This document shows, one piece after another, positions 1 to 13,000 of a stretch of 64,000 nt of DNA. The first letter of the stretch is position 1, and every line of letters starts with the position of its first letter. Source of the stretch: Channallabes apus (taxonomy: Eukaryota; Chordata; Actinopteri; Siluriformes; Clariidae); the NCBI GenBank assembly GCA_030522415.1, contig CM060109.1, positions 32,199,892-32,263,891 of the forward strand, given 5' to 3'. The position numbers and the translations under genes are program-made. Under the pieces are notes generated by a model that saw only the letters and a program-made list of their open reading frames with translations, had not been told where the DNA came from and made no database searches.

Positions 1-3000
1 CACTTCATGAAGAGAAATTCGCCGGCCAGGACTGCAAGTGGTCGATGAGTTGAGTATACAAACTGAAATATGTGCTTGTAGTCAGCCTGGCTCAGCACGT
101 CATCACAGGATCTGCCACAGTGAAAAGGGTTTGGTTTGCCTGCTTTATAACATCTATTATGTATTTTAGCTAACAAGGGTTCTGAAAGAAGGTGAAATAA
201 AAAATAAAGAAAGACTTACTGAGCAATGGACATCAACAGTCTCATTGCCTGCACTGCTACCTCATGATCCTTATCCAAAGTCATGGAGATCATTCTCTCC
301 TGTGAAAAAACACAACATTAAGTTGATTCACAACTACTCTAAATCCTAAAATCCTATCTTTCACCATCCACTATCTCAGAACAGCCTCATATGATGCAAT
401 CCACATACATGTAGTATGCATGTAGTAGCGCAATAGAACTGAATTTGCTTGCCATAGTTTAAGTGAACTGTTGACTGGGACTAAAGCTACTAGAAATTGT
501 TATATTGCCTTTATAATCACAGCTCTGCTGACTGTCAGAGCCATGTTGCTTTCTGATGGGTCATCTGAATGTGTTGATTTATTTTCTATAACACGACTAT
601 TACAATTAAAATTCAATTTTACACTTTATTTTCTATCAGGTGGTCCCCGGTCATTCCCATTCCAAATAGGAAATTCTAGATAAACTGACTATAAAAGAGA
701 TATTCTTACTTCCCATTATGTCTTTTCTTGCAGTTAAAGTTACAGTTTTTCTACAGAATGCCTCCCATATACAATATCTTACTTATATTTATGGCTTATT
801 CTTTACAACAATAAAAGTTAAAACAGGTGGTACCTTAAATCGACTGGTGAAAAGGTCCATTTTGGAGCTGAGATTAACATCCTGATAAAGTCCCTGCAGA
901 CCCAACACACACTTCAAGCGCACATCAGGTTGCTGTGAAGATAACACATTAAAAAAAAGCTACAAACCAAATACATGTAAGCCAGTTACAAGCTTAGCCT
1001 TAGCATTAGGCAATAGAATAAAATCTAGTGATCCTCACAGTGTACTGTGTACTACAATATCATGTCCTCATACCATGACATTTAGGTCCCAAGAGGTTCA
1101 TTCAGTGTAACAGAGTATTTAACACATTTAACACAGAAAACAGATTTCTAAAGGAACAATATCAGTTACAACAGAGACACACCTTGTCATGCATCATCCA
1201 GCCTACATACTTTAGATAGGTATCATTAAGAAACACTGCACTGTAAAGCTTCATCCATACAGTCAATTCATCTACACAGATCGACCTGATCTCAGGTATC
1301 ACATCTCTGCCAAAACAAGCAAAAACACTTTAGTCATTAAATGAAGTAGTCAAGGGAAAAGAAGATTTAAAGGATGGAACCATAATCAGACTACCTGTAT
1401 CTTTTAAGAAACACTCCCTTAAAAATAGCATCCATCATGTCTTCTATTTCAAGCTCTCTATCCTTTAGCTGAAACAGTATAAAGTTTAAGTTTCAGACAT
1501 TTTCATTTCAAGCTCAGTATAGCTCACTTAACTTGAAAAACAATACTTTTGAATGCTTTGCCTCACCTCAGTAATCGTCTTCTGGATCTTGTCCAGCCGT
1601 GGTGAGGCTCGCCTGCTGAACACCTTGACCATCTCGACCTCACAGAGTTTCTGGTTGTTCTCCACACTAACATTAAGGTTGAGTGCCACATTCACTAAAG
1701 CGCTGAGCAACTTCACCGCTACAGGACCACATGAGGATGGAGAAACCAAAATCAGAAAGAAAAAAGTTAACTCATGAACATCTCACTCTATACCTGCCGT
1801 AAGTGGTAGACATGATGCAAGAGTCAGACACATTCAAACAGGAACAACAAGTATCAGTGTTTAGAGAGTCACCTGCCAGTGTGCATGTGTGTCTGAAGGC
1901 ACGCATGTGCGATGCCGAGAGCTCAGTCAGCAGAGAGATGAGAGTATTCAGGAGGTAGTTGTCAAAGATCACACTGTATTGACACTGCGATATCAGCACT
2001 GAGACGAACTCACAAAAGTGCGAGCGAAACTTTTTCCAGTACAGACCAGACATAACAAGAGGATACTCGCCATTGTCCTGAGGAGCAGAAATGAAAAGAC
2101 AAGACAGGAGAGATCAGGGAAATTAAAAATAATTCCTTTGGTTACAATATATCCTAAAAGATGATACATCTTCAAAGGTAAGGTTTACACTCACAATGTC
2201 CAATGGCCATGTGACAGTCAGTATCCATGGAAATGCCAGAAATCTTTTATACTGCAAACCTGAGGTCTGTAATTCATAATTCAAAAAGCGATAACATTTT
2301 TCCTTAATATCACATACATGCTAGGCCTGGGCAGTATATTGACTTTTTAATATATATTGAACAAATTTTGAACTGAGCTACAGAATGAGACAATACCACT
2401 TAGATAGACAGAGTTTGATGTGGCATTATACATATAATACAACCTAAGAAAAGGAGAAGGAAATCAGATCGCACCTCATCCAGGTCCTCTACCATTTTGC
2501 TCATGACATCAGAATCTTCCTTGCTCTGAAACATCTCAGCAGTGACCACCCCTAAAGAAATTTAAAACATATCAACATACGGCACAACTTGAGGGTGTCC
2601 ATAGGTAACTTAGGGTAACCCTAGTAGCACCTGTCTAGTGCAACACCATCAGTAGCTACACATTTTAGCTACAAAACGCCTAGCTTATTTGCTAAAAAAA
2701 AAAAAAAAGTCTCCCTGCTAAAAAATGAGCTTGTGTTGGGAAATGACTGTGTACTGTAGCTCTCTCGTCACTCAAATTTGCGTTTTGTCTTACCTTTTGT
2801 GCCGAACCACAATAGCATTAGTATGGCAAAATAACATCTACTATATATACTATATGCATATACTACTGTATTTGGGTGGCACGGTGGCTTAGTGGTTAGC
2901 ACTATTGCCTAGCACCACCAGGGTCTGGGTTCAATTCCCGCCACTGTGTGCAGGGAGTTTGCATGTTCTCCCTGTGCTTATTGGGTCTCCTCCAGGTACT

Positions 3001-4248
3001 CTGGTTTCCTCTCACAGTCTAAAGACATGCAGATTAGGCTAACTGGTGTTCCAAAATTGCCCGGAGTGTGTGAGTATGTGTGTGTGCCCTGCAATGGATT
3101 GGCACCCCATTTTGGGGGTGTACCCCACCACGTGCCCCAAGTTTCCTGGGACAGGCTCCAGGCCCCATGCGACTCTGTATATAGGATTAAGTGGTATAGA
3201 CGACGAGTGAGTGAGTATTTCATTCGGGACATAGCCAAGCCGACTTTGAGAATTTATTTTATTGAAGCACAGAAGGTCAAAGTTGTGTGGAGACATTATA
3301 GTAGTTACATTCACCAAAATAATTATTAATATGTTGTTCCTTGTTCATCGTATACAGTATGTTAAGACTTATCAGAGCTGACAGCTAGGACCATCAGATA
3401 GCTTAGAATATATTTAGGAAACAAATGAAAGAAATGTCAGTAAGGTTCTCAGTAAATGTCTAACCTTTGCATCCTGAGCACTGAATGAAGAAGCTGATGA
3501 GGTCAAGCAGGGCTGGTTCCCTGTCTGCAACATAAGCCTCAATCCAGTCATCAACCACGGCCTTTACGTTAGATTCAGAACACAAATGCTACAATCACAA
3601 CATGCAACCTCAACCAAAAATAGACAAGATTTGAACAGTTAGGCATTTATGCCTGAATAAGGTTCCTCAGCACATACCTGCATGGCGCTTCTGCCCATAG
3701 TGACCACCTCAAACAAAGTGAAGGCTTCCACGCCTCCATGTTTAAGCTGCTCATTCTCTGCTGTGCCTAAAGTCCCATTGTTGGTCTTTGAGAGTTTCTG
3801 CTTAGCATTCTCTGAGCCATCTCGGGCTTTCCTCTTTCCTCTCTACACAAAATGCTACACAGTCACACATCGTTTTTTTGTCAAGAGCTTTAAATATGAA
3901 TCTATCTGTTTGGGTAGAAAAGGTCTGCATAGTTTATTGTAAAACAGTATTTACATGAAGAGGACCTAGGTAGATCTTGGGTGAGATTAGAAATACAGTA
4001 TCAAGTCTTACCACAATCTTCTTTCTGTTTTCATTTCTTACACTAGGGGCATGATTCACAGATGTGCAGGAAGAGACATCAACACTAGTGTTCTCTCTTT
4101 AAAAACATATATATTACATGTAAATTATTCGCAAAATAAAAACTTTTGCACTCAGCTATATAATAAAAATAAAAATAAATGAAAAGAGCAAAAGGTTTAT
4201 GTCTTACTTTTGCACTGTTCTTGAGCGTAATGTTGGTTCTGCTATCAT
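1..4248 (-). CDS. stag3: Cohesin subunit SA (STAG family, probably Stag3), N-terminal part
   Basis: STAG proteins bind the RAD21/REC8 kleisin and hold cohesin on chromatin in the nucleus. Coding exons on the minus strand (high to low) are 4208-4248, 4012-4096, 3678-3842, 3465-3561, 2475-2551, 1873-2077, 1567-1718, 1395-1468, 1183-1306, 834-932, 220-299 and 1-111 (open at the edge). All junctions are CT/AC on the plus strand and the phase closes at each, giving about 436 codons of a roughly 1200-residue family. Diagnostic stretches are [71 protein letters not shown] and [15 protein letters not shown]; together they cover the STAG domain and the stromalin conservative domain. Vertebrate Stag1 and Stag2 are nearly invariant here and this protein clearly differs, as does its basic N-terminus, so the meiotic paralogue Stag3 is inferred. 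STAG family is near certain; the paralogue is about 65 percent. Confidence 0.88.
2871..3218 (+). repeat. tRNA-derived SINE, GGCACGGTGG family, copy 1
   Basis: The unit starts GGTGGCACGGTGGCTTAG, contains a B-box-like GGTTCAATTCC, and runs through a stereotyped body (TTTGCATGTTCTCCCTG, ATTGCCCGGAGTGTGTGAG, ATTGGCACC) to GGATTAAGTGGTATAGA. At least four further full or partial copies occur in this window. It lies in the stag intron between the exons at 2475-2551 and 3465-3561. Assignment to the DANA/HE1/Mermaid-like fish SINEs is from memory of the family. Confidence 0.8.
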
Positions 4249-5850
4249 CTCTTCTCAGATCATTTTTGTGGTACTGGCTTCCTGAGTTTTACATCTTTTG
4301 ACTTACTGCAGAACAACACGAAAAGTGTTCATCAAAAAAAATACTATTCACAATTCATGAGTGTTGTGTGTATGTGCTAATAAAAATAATGATGGGCTAT
4401 TTGTAACTGAGTAGTATTAGATTATTACATGTTGGGGTTAATGGACTACACCAGGCATCACTAAATGGCAGACAAGGGCTTTTCATCACAGAATGCTTTA
4501 GTATGGTTTTGTAACCATTGCTGGAACATTCCCCTAACATTCACACACACATGCACAAATAAAATGAAATATTGCAGCAAAATTATCTGGTATTTTATAC
4601 CCCAACCTACAGATTTTTATTCCCTGCATACTTCAGTGTGTGTCTATTCACTATATTTGTACAATCTATACTTTCAGTATGTTCAAATTGTGTTGCACTT
4701 TACATTTTATATCTTTCAACAGGTGTAGATTCTGGACTATTGTGCAATAGCTCATATATTTTTCAACATGTTTGAATTCTGGAATTTTGTGCAATAACTA
4801 ATTTATTTTCAACGTACAGTATTTAAATTCTGTTACACTTTAATACTCTTGCATTATATACAAATCCATATGTGTGACTTTGTGCAATTACTTATTAATT
4901 TTAAGAACTGCTGTAAAAGAACTGTGCGATACTGACCTGTGGATTAACAATATCCATACATGTATAAATCAATACTGTCCTCAGTACCCCACATGCTTCT
5001 GCTACCTCATACAGTACATCACAACACTATAACTGGCTTATCGCCTTGAGTTCAGTAATGTGTGTGTGTGTGTGTGTGTGTGTTTACATATTTATTAAGT
5101 TTATTAAGTTGAGTTGCACTGTATGGACTGTTGTAACTGCGCTGTTCTTATACACTATAGTGACAATAAAGAATCTTGAATCATTCTGTTATGGGAAAGT
5201 TTTCCAAACGGTGCTTTTAGTTTTTAGATTCTGTATAAAGACAGACTGAATAGATTGTATTCTGCATTTAACATGGGAGCCTGTATTTTCCAAAAACAAC
5301 AATGAATAAAAAAAATAAAAATAAATAACTGATAGCGATTGCTGAGGTTGTGCTGTAATAAATAAACAACATATTACAGAAATATACTGTGCTTTGTTAT
5401 CCCTGTTATTAACAAACAACGCGTGAAAACAGAAAACCGGCTGTTGGAAATGGGTCCATCTGATTGGTCAGTGAGGCGTCAGTAAAGAGAAAGTAAACCG
5501 CTGATTGGTCAGTGTAACTGTCACTCACTCAGAGCCCGCCCCTATGTTTCTCTTCCCTTTAGCATTTACGACAGAACCACAGACAGTAACGAAGCTTCTA
5601 TTCACACATATATCCGGAACTGAGTGTACAGTGTGTCCCGGATGCCTTCAGTGGGTAAACATAGCGTAGTAAATATTACACCGATTAACTACATTCGACT
5701 GGCCGGTAGAAAAAAACGGCCAATTAATGGTTTAAATACGTCTAAACCGCTTGCATACACAAAAGTGCTACATAAAAAATTCCTTACCAGTACGGGGTGA
5801 AACTGGCCGTGAGACCATCTGTGTTAAAGACAAGAGATGAACCGCGGCTA
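4249..5850 (-). other. stag 5' UTR and first intron
   Basis: The start codon (complement of 4246-4248) lies in an exon whose acceptor CTGCAG is at 4306-4311. Upstream, a donor CTG|GTAAGG at 5788/5787 ends an untranslated first exon of about 60 bases in a GC-richer patch. The intron between them is AT-rich with a GT microsatellite at 5059-5084; no other gene is visible in it. Exon 1 was chosen from the donor and base composition only, so its 5' limit is uncertain. Confidence 0.5.
5460..5514. promoter_or_regulatory. Two copies of a CCAAT-box motif
   Basis: The 14-mer CTGATTGGTCAGTG occurs at 5460-5473 and again at 5501-5514. ATTGG is a reversed CCAAT box, the target of NF-Y, and paired copies are typical of TATA-less promoters. 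They lie just downstream (in stag orientation) of the presumed first exon, so they could serve an alternative stag start or a plus-strand transcript. Function is inferred from the motif only. Confidence 0.4.
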
Positions 5851-5910
5851 CAGCGCGCCACCTAGTGGTGTAGGCGCTCTGTGCGGAAGTACGTCACAGG
5901 TTGTAAACCT
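5788..5910 (-). promoter_or_regulatory. Probable core promoter of the stag gene
   Basis: Immediately upstream of the presumed first exon the plus strand reads GCGGAAGTACGTCACA (about 5882-5897), an ETS-type GGAAGT next to a CRE-like TACGTCA. No TATA box is present. ETS plus CRE elements are common at broad housekeeping or germline promoters. The transcription start is inferred to fall near 5830-5880. Confidence 0.4.
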
Positions 5911-6102
5911 GACATTCTCAAAATTATAATCTGTAAAAAAAAAAAGATAATGTCACGTGATTTTTTTTAAAAAAAAGTAAATAAATAGTGTGATTCGATT
6001 TGTTAAGAGGCTCCAAATCAGGCATCATGGAATAAATGGCAAGAGTTCAGGTTGTGAAATATGGTTTATTAATTGTATTTGTGAATTATTAATCACCAGA
6101 AG

Positions 6103-6850
6103 TAATTCAATTCAATTTTATTTATATAGCGCTTTTAACAATCGTCATTGTCTCAAAGCAGCTTCACAAAAATGAAAGAAAATGTACAAGAAAATGACAG
6201 AATTTTTTTTAGAAAAATGTGTCTAGATAATAACGAGATGAATGAATGATGAATGAAATTTCTCTGATGAGCAAGCCAAGGGTGACGGCGACGGTGGCAA
6301 GGAAAAACTCCCTGAGATGGCATTAGGAAGAAACCTTGAGAGGAACCAGACTCAACAGGGAACCCATCCTCATTTGGGTGATAACAGATAGAAATGATAT
6401 AACATCATGTGTGTTGTGCAGGTGAAAGTTCAATATGACAAATTATTTAAATTGACATGAAGACCAGTTCAGCATAGGGACGAGTCAGTAGGTGCAGAGG
6501 GCAGATGAGGTCTGGATCACTGGAAGCACAGGAGCAGCATGTGTAGCTCCAACCATCATAAAGCTGAATCCAGCTGGAGCTGGTCCTTCTCTGGATGCCT
6601 CAGGAACCTCACAGGGTCGGCCTTTGTCTACTGAAGCTGGCAAAATCTCCCGATGCCTCGGGATGGGTAGAGAAATACAGAACAGATCGGGAAAGTTATT
6701 GGTCATCCAATCTTTTATGTCCTGGACACACTCAGTTAATCTAGACAACTTAGGTATTTCGTCTGGTTTTGTTGAGATATATAATTGGGTATCATCAGCA
6801 TAAATGATATGATATAATGTCTGTAAACAAGCCTTACCGTAAAACAACAG
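6103..6850 (-). repeat. Internally deleted L2-type LINE remnant
   Basis: Read on the minus strand, 6808-6698 encodes IIYADDTQLYISTKPDEI, the catalytic YADD box of an L2/CR1-group reverse transcriptase. The frame then breaks and jumps to a 3' untranslated region containing the widespread fish block GGCAAGGAAAAACTCCCTGAG (about 6298) and the 3' terminus, seen on the plus strand as TTATTTATATAGCGCTTTTA near 6118. The C-terminal half of the reverse transcriptase is missing, so the copy is dead. Confidence 0.75.
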
Positions 6851-6954
6851 CAGTAACTAACCATATAAACAGTTCATTCTCTCACAGATGACTCTTTTAA
6901 TAGATCTTTTTCAAGTTAATGATGGTTAACTGATGATGCCTTAAGGCTATCAGT

Positions 6955-7000
6955 AAATAATAATAATAATAATTATTATTATTATTAGTAGTAGTAGTAG
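6955..7000. repeat. TAA/TTA/GTA trinucleotide microsatellite
   Basis: Consecutive runs of TAA, ATT and AGT triplets lie in the spacer between the L2 remnant and the next SINE. The following 500 bases are AT-rich and show no gene. Confidence 0.85.
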
Positions 7001-7623
7001 TAGTATCCATTTACTCACCTTAAATACTGCATATTCTGTATATAGGGTTCGGGTCAGGGCTTGAAGTCTATCCCAGGAGACTTAATGCACGAGGTGGGAT
7101 AGTGTAGTAGTAATATGTTTGTGATTCCATGATGCTCTACACTGCTTGCGTAATCCTGTGTGAATCATATGCTGTGCTCTTCATACCATGATGCTATTTA
7201 TCCTCCCCGATTGTTTTGAAATTAACATTAAATTACTTTATGAATTTCTGTGGGGTCAGAGGATGAACCAGTCAACTTAATGCTGTAGCAAACAAATCCA
7301 TGCAAAAGAATTTGTTCACCTGCCTTTACCTGCATATGCACTTGAGTAACATCCAATTTTAATCCACAGAGTTAAATATGATGTTGGCCCACTCTTTGCA
7401 GCTATTGTGGGAGATTTTTATCTTCCACTTGTTAATCTTACCTTAATTAAAAATATTAAACAATCGCTGTATCTGTAGTCAAAAAGGACCAAAGGACAAC
7501 TCAGGACTCTGCAGATCTAGATGAAGTAAGCAGGATTTATTGCAGCAATAAAACCCAAGTGAGTCGCACTTGCAATACTTAGGTCCTAAATCCAAGCATT
7601 ATCAAGAGCAGACTGTCTGACGG

Positions 7624-8002
7624 GGCGGCACGGTGGTGTAGTGGTTAGCACTGTCGCCTTGCACCTCCAGGGTCTGGGCTCGATTCCCCGGCCAGGCTCG
7701 ATTCCCGTCTCTGTGTGCATGGAGTTTGCATGTTCTCCCCGTGTTTGGTGGGTTTCCTCCGGGTACTCCGGTTTCCTCCCACAGTCCAAAAGATATGCAG
7801 GTTAGGCTAATTGGCGTTCCTAAATTGCCCGTAGTGTGTGATTGGGTGTGTGAGTGTGTGTATGTGTGTGTGCCCTGCGATGGATTGGCACCCTGTCCAT
7901 GGTGTACCCCGCCTAGTGCCCGAAGTCTCCTGGGATAGGCTCCAGGTCCCCCGCGACCCTGAACACAGGATTAAGCGGTATAGAAAATGAATGAATGAAT
8001 GA
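7624..8002 (+). repeat. tRNA-derived SINE copy 2 with perfect target-site duplication
   Basis: This is the best preserved copy of the family: a head starting GGCGGCACGGTGGTGTAG, a duplicated GGCTCGATTCCC segment near the B box, the full body, and a short GAATGAATGAAT tail. It is bounded by the 14-base direct repeat AGACTGTCTGACGG at 7610-7623 and 8003-8016. That is the signature of LINE-mediated target-primed reverse transcription and fixes both ends. Confidence 0.9.
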
Positions 8003-8016
8003 AGACTGTCTGACGG

Positions 8017-10069
8017 TTACATGCAGGCTCATTATATACAGTTTTCAAGGGGAGGGATGCACACCTTATCTCCTCCCTTTTTTTCTACCAAATTATTAAC
8101 CCATTATAGGCAAGGAATTCTCCCATTATGTTTTTCTATCATATTATGTTATGTCATATACCTCGTCATCTGACTCCCTATGTACCAAGTGATTATATTT
8201 TTTCTCATTATAATTAATTATTCTTGCAAATTACTTTCCATTATCTTTACATTTCTTTTGCTTAGCTTATAAAAAAAAAAAATAACAGGGCGATGCATAT
8301 GTTTACTATCCATTCCTGGTTTTTCCTTGTTTATTCTACAGTTCACGAGACTGACCATGGGTATGCATCTCAATTTCTTGTCTTGTTTTCCCAAGTGCTC
8401 ATTGCATCCTTCTGGACAGCTCGGATAGCATGGACAGTACAGATTATAACCCTACTGAACTTTCCATTGACCGGGCCTCTGTGGGCCTCATCCAGGCTGA
8501 GTGTCAGCCGTCTGTCATTGATGCATTTCTACAGGAGAGAGGGTTTACGTATTTCAGGAAGGATGACTCCAATCCTGGTCTTTCTAAGAGACTTCGTCTG
8601 GAGGGAAACAGCCCTTCTCCTTATGCCTGGCACTCCAGCTTCTTCTGTTCTAAGACCTGTTTGTCATGTAAGTGTTGCCATTCAGACTGTTTTTAAAGTG
8701 TCCATTACTACACAAACTAACCAGAGTGCAACTGTTGGTACCCAAACAGATTTTCTGCACCAATTCTGAACTGCGGCATTTCTGCTTTTGTCCCCCTTCT
8801 GATCTTCCTATGGTTGTTGTTCTGGCTTAGAGAAGGTTGATTTTTTTTAATACATTTTATTTTGCTATTGATGCTTACTCAGGCCCCCTATGTCAGGCCC
8901 ACATTGTATTTTTTTACCAAATTTTTCATGTATCTCCTTGTTTGTCATTATGTAGATGCACATAATAGTATATTTTTGTCTTTTCTTGTTGACCCCGTAT
9001 TCACATAACTTTTAAATCAGTTAAACGTCAAGCCAGATTTCTGGGTAATACCTAAAGTAGATGTAGTGTTTGAAATATTCTGGCTACATAATCTTAATTT
9101 CATCCAATGGCAATGTTCCAGCCTCCAGGAAAAAGAAGCTTCTAGACGACAAGTCATACATCACCTATAGTTTGCCAACAAAGCACGTGTCAGGTGTGGG
9201 TGACTGCTATAATGTACATCCTCCTTACATACACAATTACTGAGAATTGGACATGAAAATGTAATGCAACCAAAACACTATTTTCAAATTTACTTCAGTT
9301 AATGCAAACTAATACTAGAATGAATCTACAATAGTAAGAAATCTATCATCAGATATCACACTCGTGTAATATTTAGCACTTTTGTTCAGCCTGCAAGATG
9401 GTGAGTAATGACAAAACACTTTCAAATATTTATTAAACAGTAATAAAGACAGAGGTATAGGCTACTGTCAGGATTCAAATGCAGTCATCAAAAATAGGGC
9501 TTTTTCTGAAAGTTTGTTACAGTCTATACAGTGTTCAGCGTGACCACTATAATGAGAGGTCAGACTTGCCAGTTAAAAAAAAAAAAAGACATTAAATAGT
9601 GTCATCAAAAACAATACAGCCCCAGTATCAATAGTATTGATAGCTTGCGTTATAAAAATGAACTACGCTTTTTTTTCTTTTGAAAAAGGCTTATATTTAC
9701 TTGTTAAAATAATATATAAAAAGCATTTACAGTTGCAGGTAAACAAACCTAATTTTTTTTCCTCATTTCACACATTTATTTAAGAAGTGCATCAAACAAA
9801 AATAAATTGCCCTCTTTCCTTAATCATGTCCTGAATTTATAGAGGTTTGCATGGCAAGTTCACATATGCACTGTCCTTCATTCATTTACATATACTCTTG
9901 ATATGAAACAGGATCAAAGAATATTCCATTCCATAATTTTTTCTTTCCTTAGTTCCGGAATTTTGTACACCTGAAGAAAATTTCTGTGGCTGTTTGAGAG
10001 AGCCTGGATACAGCGTGCCATTGCTCAGTCTGTTCTCAGTTTGGTCTGGAGACGCGTGACTGAGATCTC
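8017..10069. other. Spacer downstream of med14, no recognised gene
   Basis: The interval is AT-rich. Two overlapping plus frames at 8293-8769 and 8430-8696 are open for 158 and 88 codons but resemble no family I recognise and lack splice context; they may be retroelement debris or chance. 9085-9149 is one half of a 65-base duplication whose other copy is at 12935-12999. The med14 3' untranslated region lies at the right-hand end of the interval. Confidence 0.5.
9775..9780 (-). terminator. Candidate polyadenylation signal of med14
   Basis: The plus strand TTTATT is AATAAA on the coding strand, about 290 bases after the med14 stop codon. Other AATAAA-like hexamers occur nearby, so the choice is tentative. 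Confidence 0.3.
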
Positions 10070-13000
10070 TTAGGGCCGTGCACCAGGGTTCAGCGTCAGA
10101 TTAGCCATGAGTTCATGAACAGAGGCAAATATTGTACATTCTCCTAAAAGATAAAAACAAAAGCACACATGCATTTGATTACATTTTATTTACAGAATTA
10201 GATCAAATAAAATAATGAGGTTATTCTTTATATTCTTCAACAAAATGAGTATCTAATTAAAAGAATAATAATATTAATAATAATAATACATATTTTTTCC
10301 ATTTATTAGTAATTAAGCAGTAATGATTCAGTATTGGCTAAATATAAATTCTTAAATCATGAATGCAAGTAATTTATTAGAGAACATGAGGAATGTGCAC
10401 GTTAACACCTTCATGATTATTCTATCATAATGCAAATCATCATTCAAATTCAGCTTGCTTTATGACACAAAACTAAGAATAAAATTTAAACACAACATGT
10501 ACTGCAAAAAAAAGAAAAAGAAAATGTCATGACTGCTAAAGCTTGAACACATACCTGGTCGAGCTGGATGGTGCTCATTAAACCTCCTGAGGATAGAGCT
10601 GACCATGAGAGCTGCGGCTCCAGATGAGCTGGGCTGTCGTGGGATGTCAGCCTGCTGCGTCAGTCCTGTGGCCATGTCATACACGATGGGCACGATGATG
10701 CTGATGGGCTCCTGAGGCACCTGCACTCTCTGGGTCAGCTGAAGCTGAGGACCAAAAGCCAAGACGATTCACCCTTTTTATACTTGCAAGTTTTCTATTT
10801 CTATTATATATACACAGTATGTATATACACTGTGTGTATACAAGTTGAATCATGACGATACTTACAAAGAAAAGCATTTTGGTCTTGAGCACCACAGCGA
10901 TAGTTCCTGGAGGAGCGATGGGTGGAGCACTGGGGGGGATAGTCAGGCAAAACTGCACATTCCATTTCAGTTGGGCTGCTTGGTCAGGGAACTGCAGGAG
11001 TAAAAATAATTTAAGGTTAATAAGAATCACGAAATACAAACAGACAGACACGTGCACTCAGGTTCATGCTCCATCTTACCAGCTCGAGCTTCATAATACG
11101 AACACAGTCTCTCAGGATGTTGGTGGGAGCTCCCAGCAGTTTTGTAAAGGCATTTAAAGTGTTGTACTTAAAGGGTGGGCCTGCAACCTAAAAAACAAAA
11201 CAAAAACAAAAAAACATGGCATAAGAAATGACTCACTTCTGCTTAAACAGGGTATCCAGGTTTGGCCCAGTACAAACATCCCTGGAAAACACCTTATAAA
11301 AATCTGTGGTTAAGCAAGGATACCAGCAAACTGTGCTCAAGTCTTTTCTGTTAATTTTTGAAGTTATTCACACTACAGTCTTATTTAGTCCTATATAATG
11401 GTCTGAACAGAAAATAGTTACAGTACACACTAACTTACACATTACTTACACATTAACTTTCCGTAGTCACTTGCACTAAAATAGTCAAGCTAATTGTTTA
11501 ATCTGCAAGAGAAGTCCTTTGGAATAAAGCAGCTGGGGATTCTTCACTCACCCTGGTCTCAAAGAATTTCTCCAAAACTTGCAGTTCATCTTGTGACCAG
11601 GGTCCAGTGTTCTCCGGTGTGACTTTAAGCTGCAGAGTCTGGTAGCTCTTTGGGTTCAGAGCCACCCGACATTTCAGCACCTCCGTCTTAAACATGATGA
11701 CTCCTGGTTCATTGGAGTTGACAATAGTGAGCTATGGAAAGGAGGTCTGGAAATGATCATTCTCATAATTATAATAATCAGCAGCTTATTATTGTGCATG
11801 AAAAGAACTCTAAAAAGTTTTACTCCTGGAAGTACTGAAGAATAAAGAAGTTATTGTATGAAATAATTTATGCTCCCAACTTTACACACACGGAATAAGA
11901 AACGAATATACTTATGAATGCATTCAAATACTTGATAATTAGACGGAGTATTTAATCGTGGGGTTACATCGCTTATTCTTTATCAGATAAAAATAAAATA
12001 AAAAACAAGAGGGTAAAGCAGAGGATCTCACATTGGGTTCTAGCTGGATGATTCTCTGTAGATGCCTCCTCATGATGACTGAGCCCAGGAAGCGTTCAAG
12101 TGGCGAGCACAGGTAACTACCAGCTAGCCCTGGCACCAGGCACATGGTGGGAGAGGGCAGCAGTAACACATGCAAGGCATTGTGGGTGAGAATGGTGGGG
12201 ATGGAGGCCGCCCAGGAGCGCTGAGGTAGCTTACGAGGTGGAGGCATACTGGTCGGCATCACTTGGGAACCTACACAAATCAACGCTATTCAGTATGTCT
12301 GTCTTATAAAGCTTGGACCAGCACCATTGAAAGGATAATAATGAATATAAATTATTTAATAAATAGTCAACAAGTAAAAGTTCACCCTCTGTTATGCTAA
12401 GAAAGGCTTTTAAAGTGAATGCATCTGGTTTATCATTAGTTCAGTGCATCAATTCTGTGCATTTACTCACTGGTCCCAGCACGAGGAGAGTGCGAGGCAT
12501 CTGGAATGGGCGAGTGGAGAGAGGGGTTACCAGGTGACATGCCGTGCATGCGTGGAGAGGGGCCAGAAACTTGTGGAGAGCTCGGCCATGTGCCAGTCCT
12601 CTGACTGGGAGACACCATTGGGTATGGGGAACTCGGGTCCAAAGCTCCTGCATTGCAATCAGAATACAGCCTGAGAATTTGTTAAAAGGTCAGCTAATCA
12701 GAATTGTTACACAGGTGATGGACATTTGTAATCAATTTGTGATTAAGTTTACAGATTTTAGATACTGTATAAACTTAAAATTCTGAAAGAGAGTCTGATG
12801 CATGTGTGCAAATATTGATTATACATAGATTTTTCAAAGTGTTTTATGTTGGTGAATCGAAAGAAAACCTTTATTTACTTTAGCACTGTTTATTGCTAAT
12901 TGGTGTCAAAAAAAAAAAAGGAGTATGATTTCTGTACATAATCTTAATTTCATCCAATGGAAATGTTCCAGCCTCCAGGAAAAAGAAGCTTCTAGACGAT

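Noticed and set aside
7440..8280. LTR of an endogenous retrovirus around the SINE at 7624
   Set aside because: Some LTR-like wording (TTTATTGCAGCAATAAA) is present, but no second LTR, primer-binding site or coding region is visible.
8293..8769. 158-codon plus frame as a possible gene
   Set aside because: No recognised domain, no splice sites in context and overlapping an equally open second frame; kept only as unrecognised spacer.
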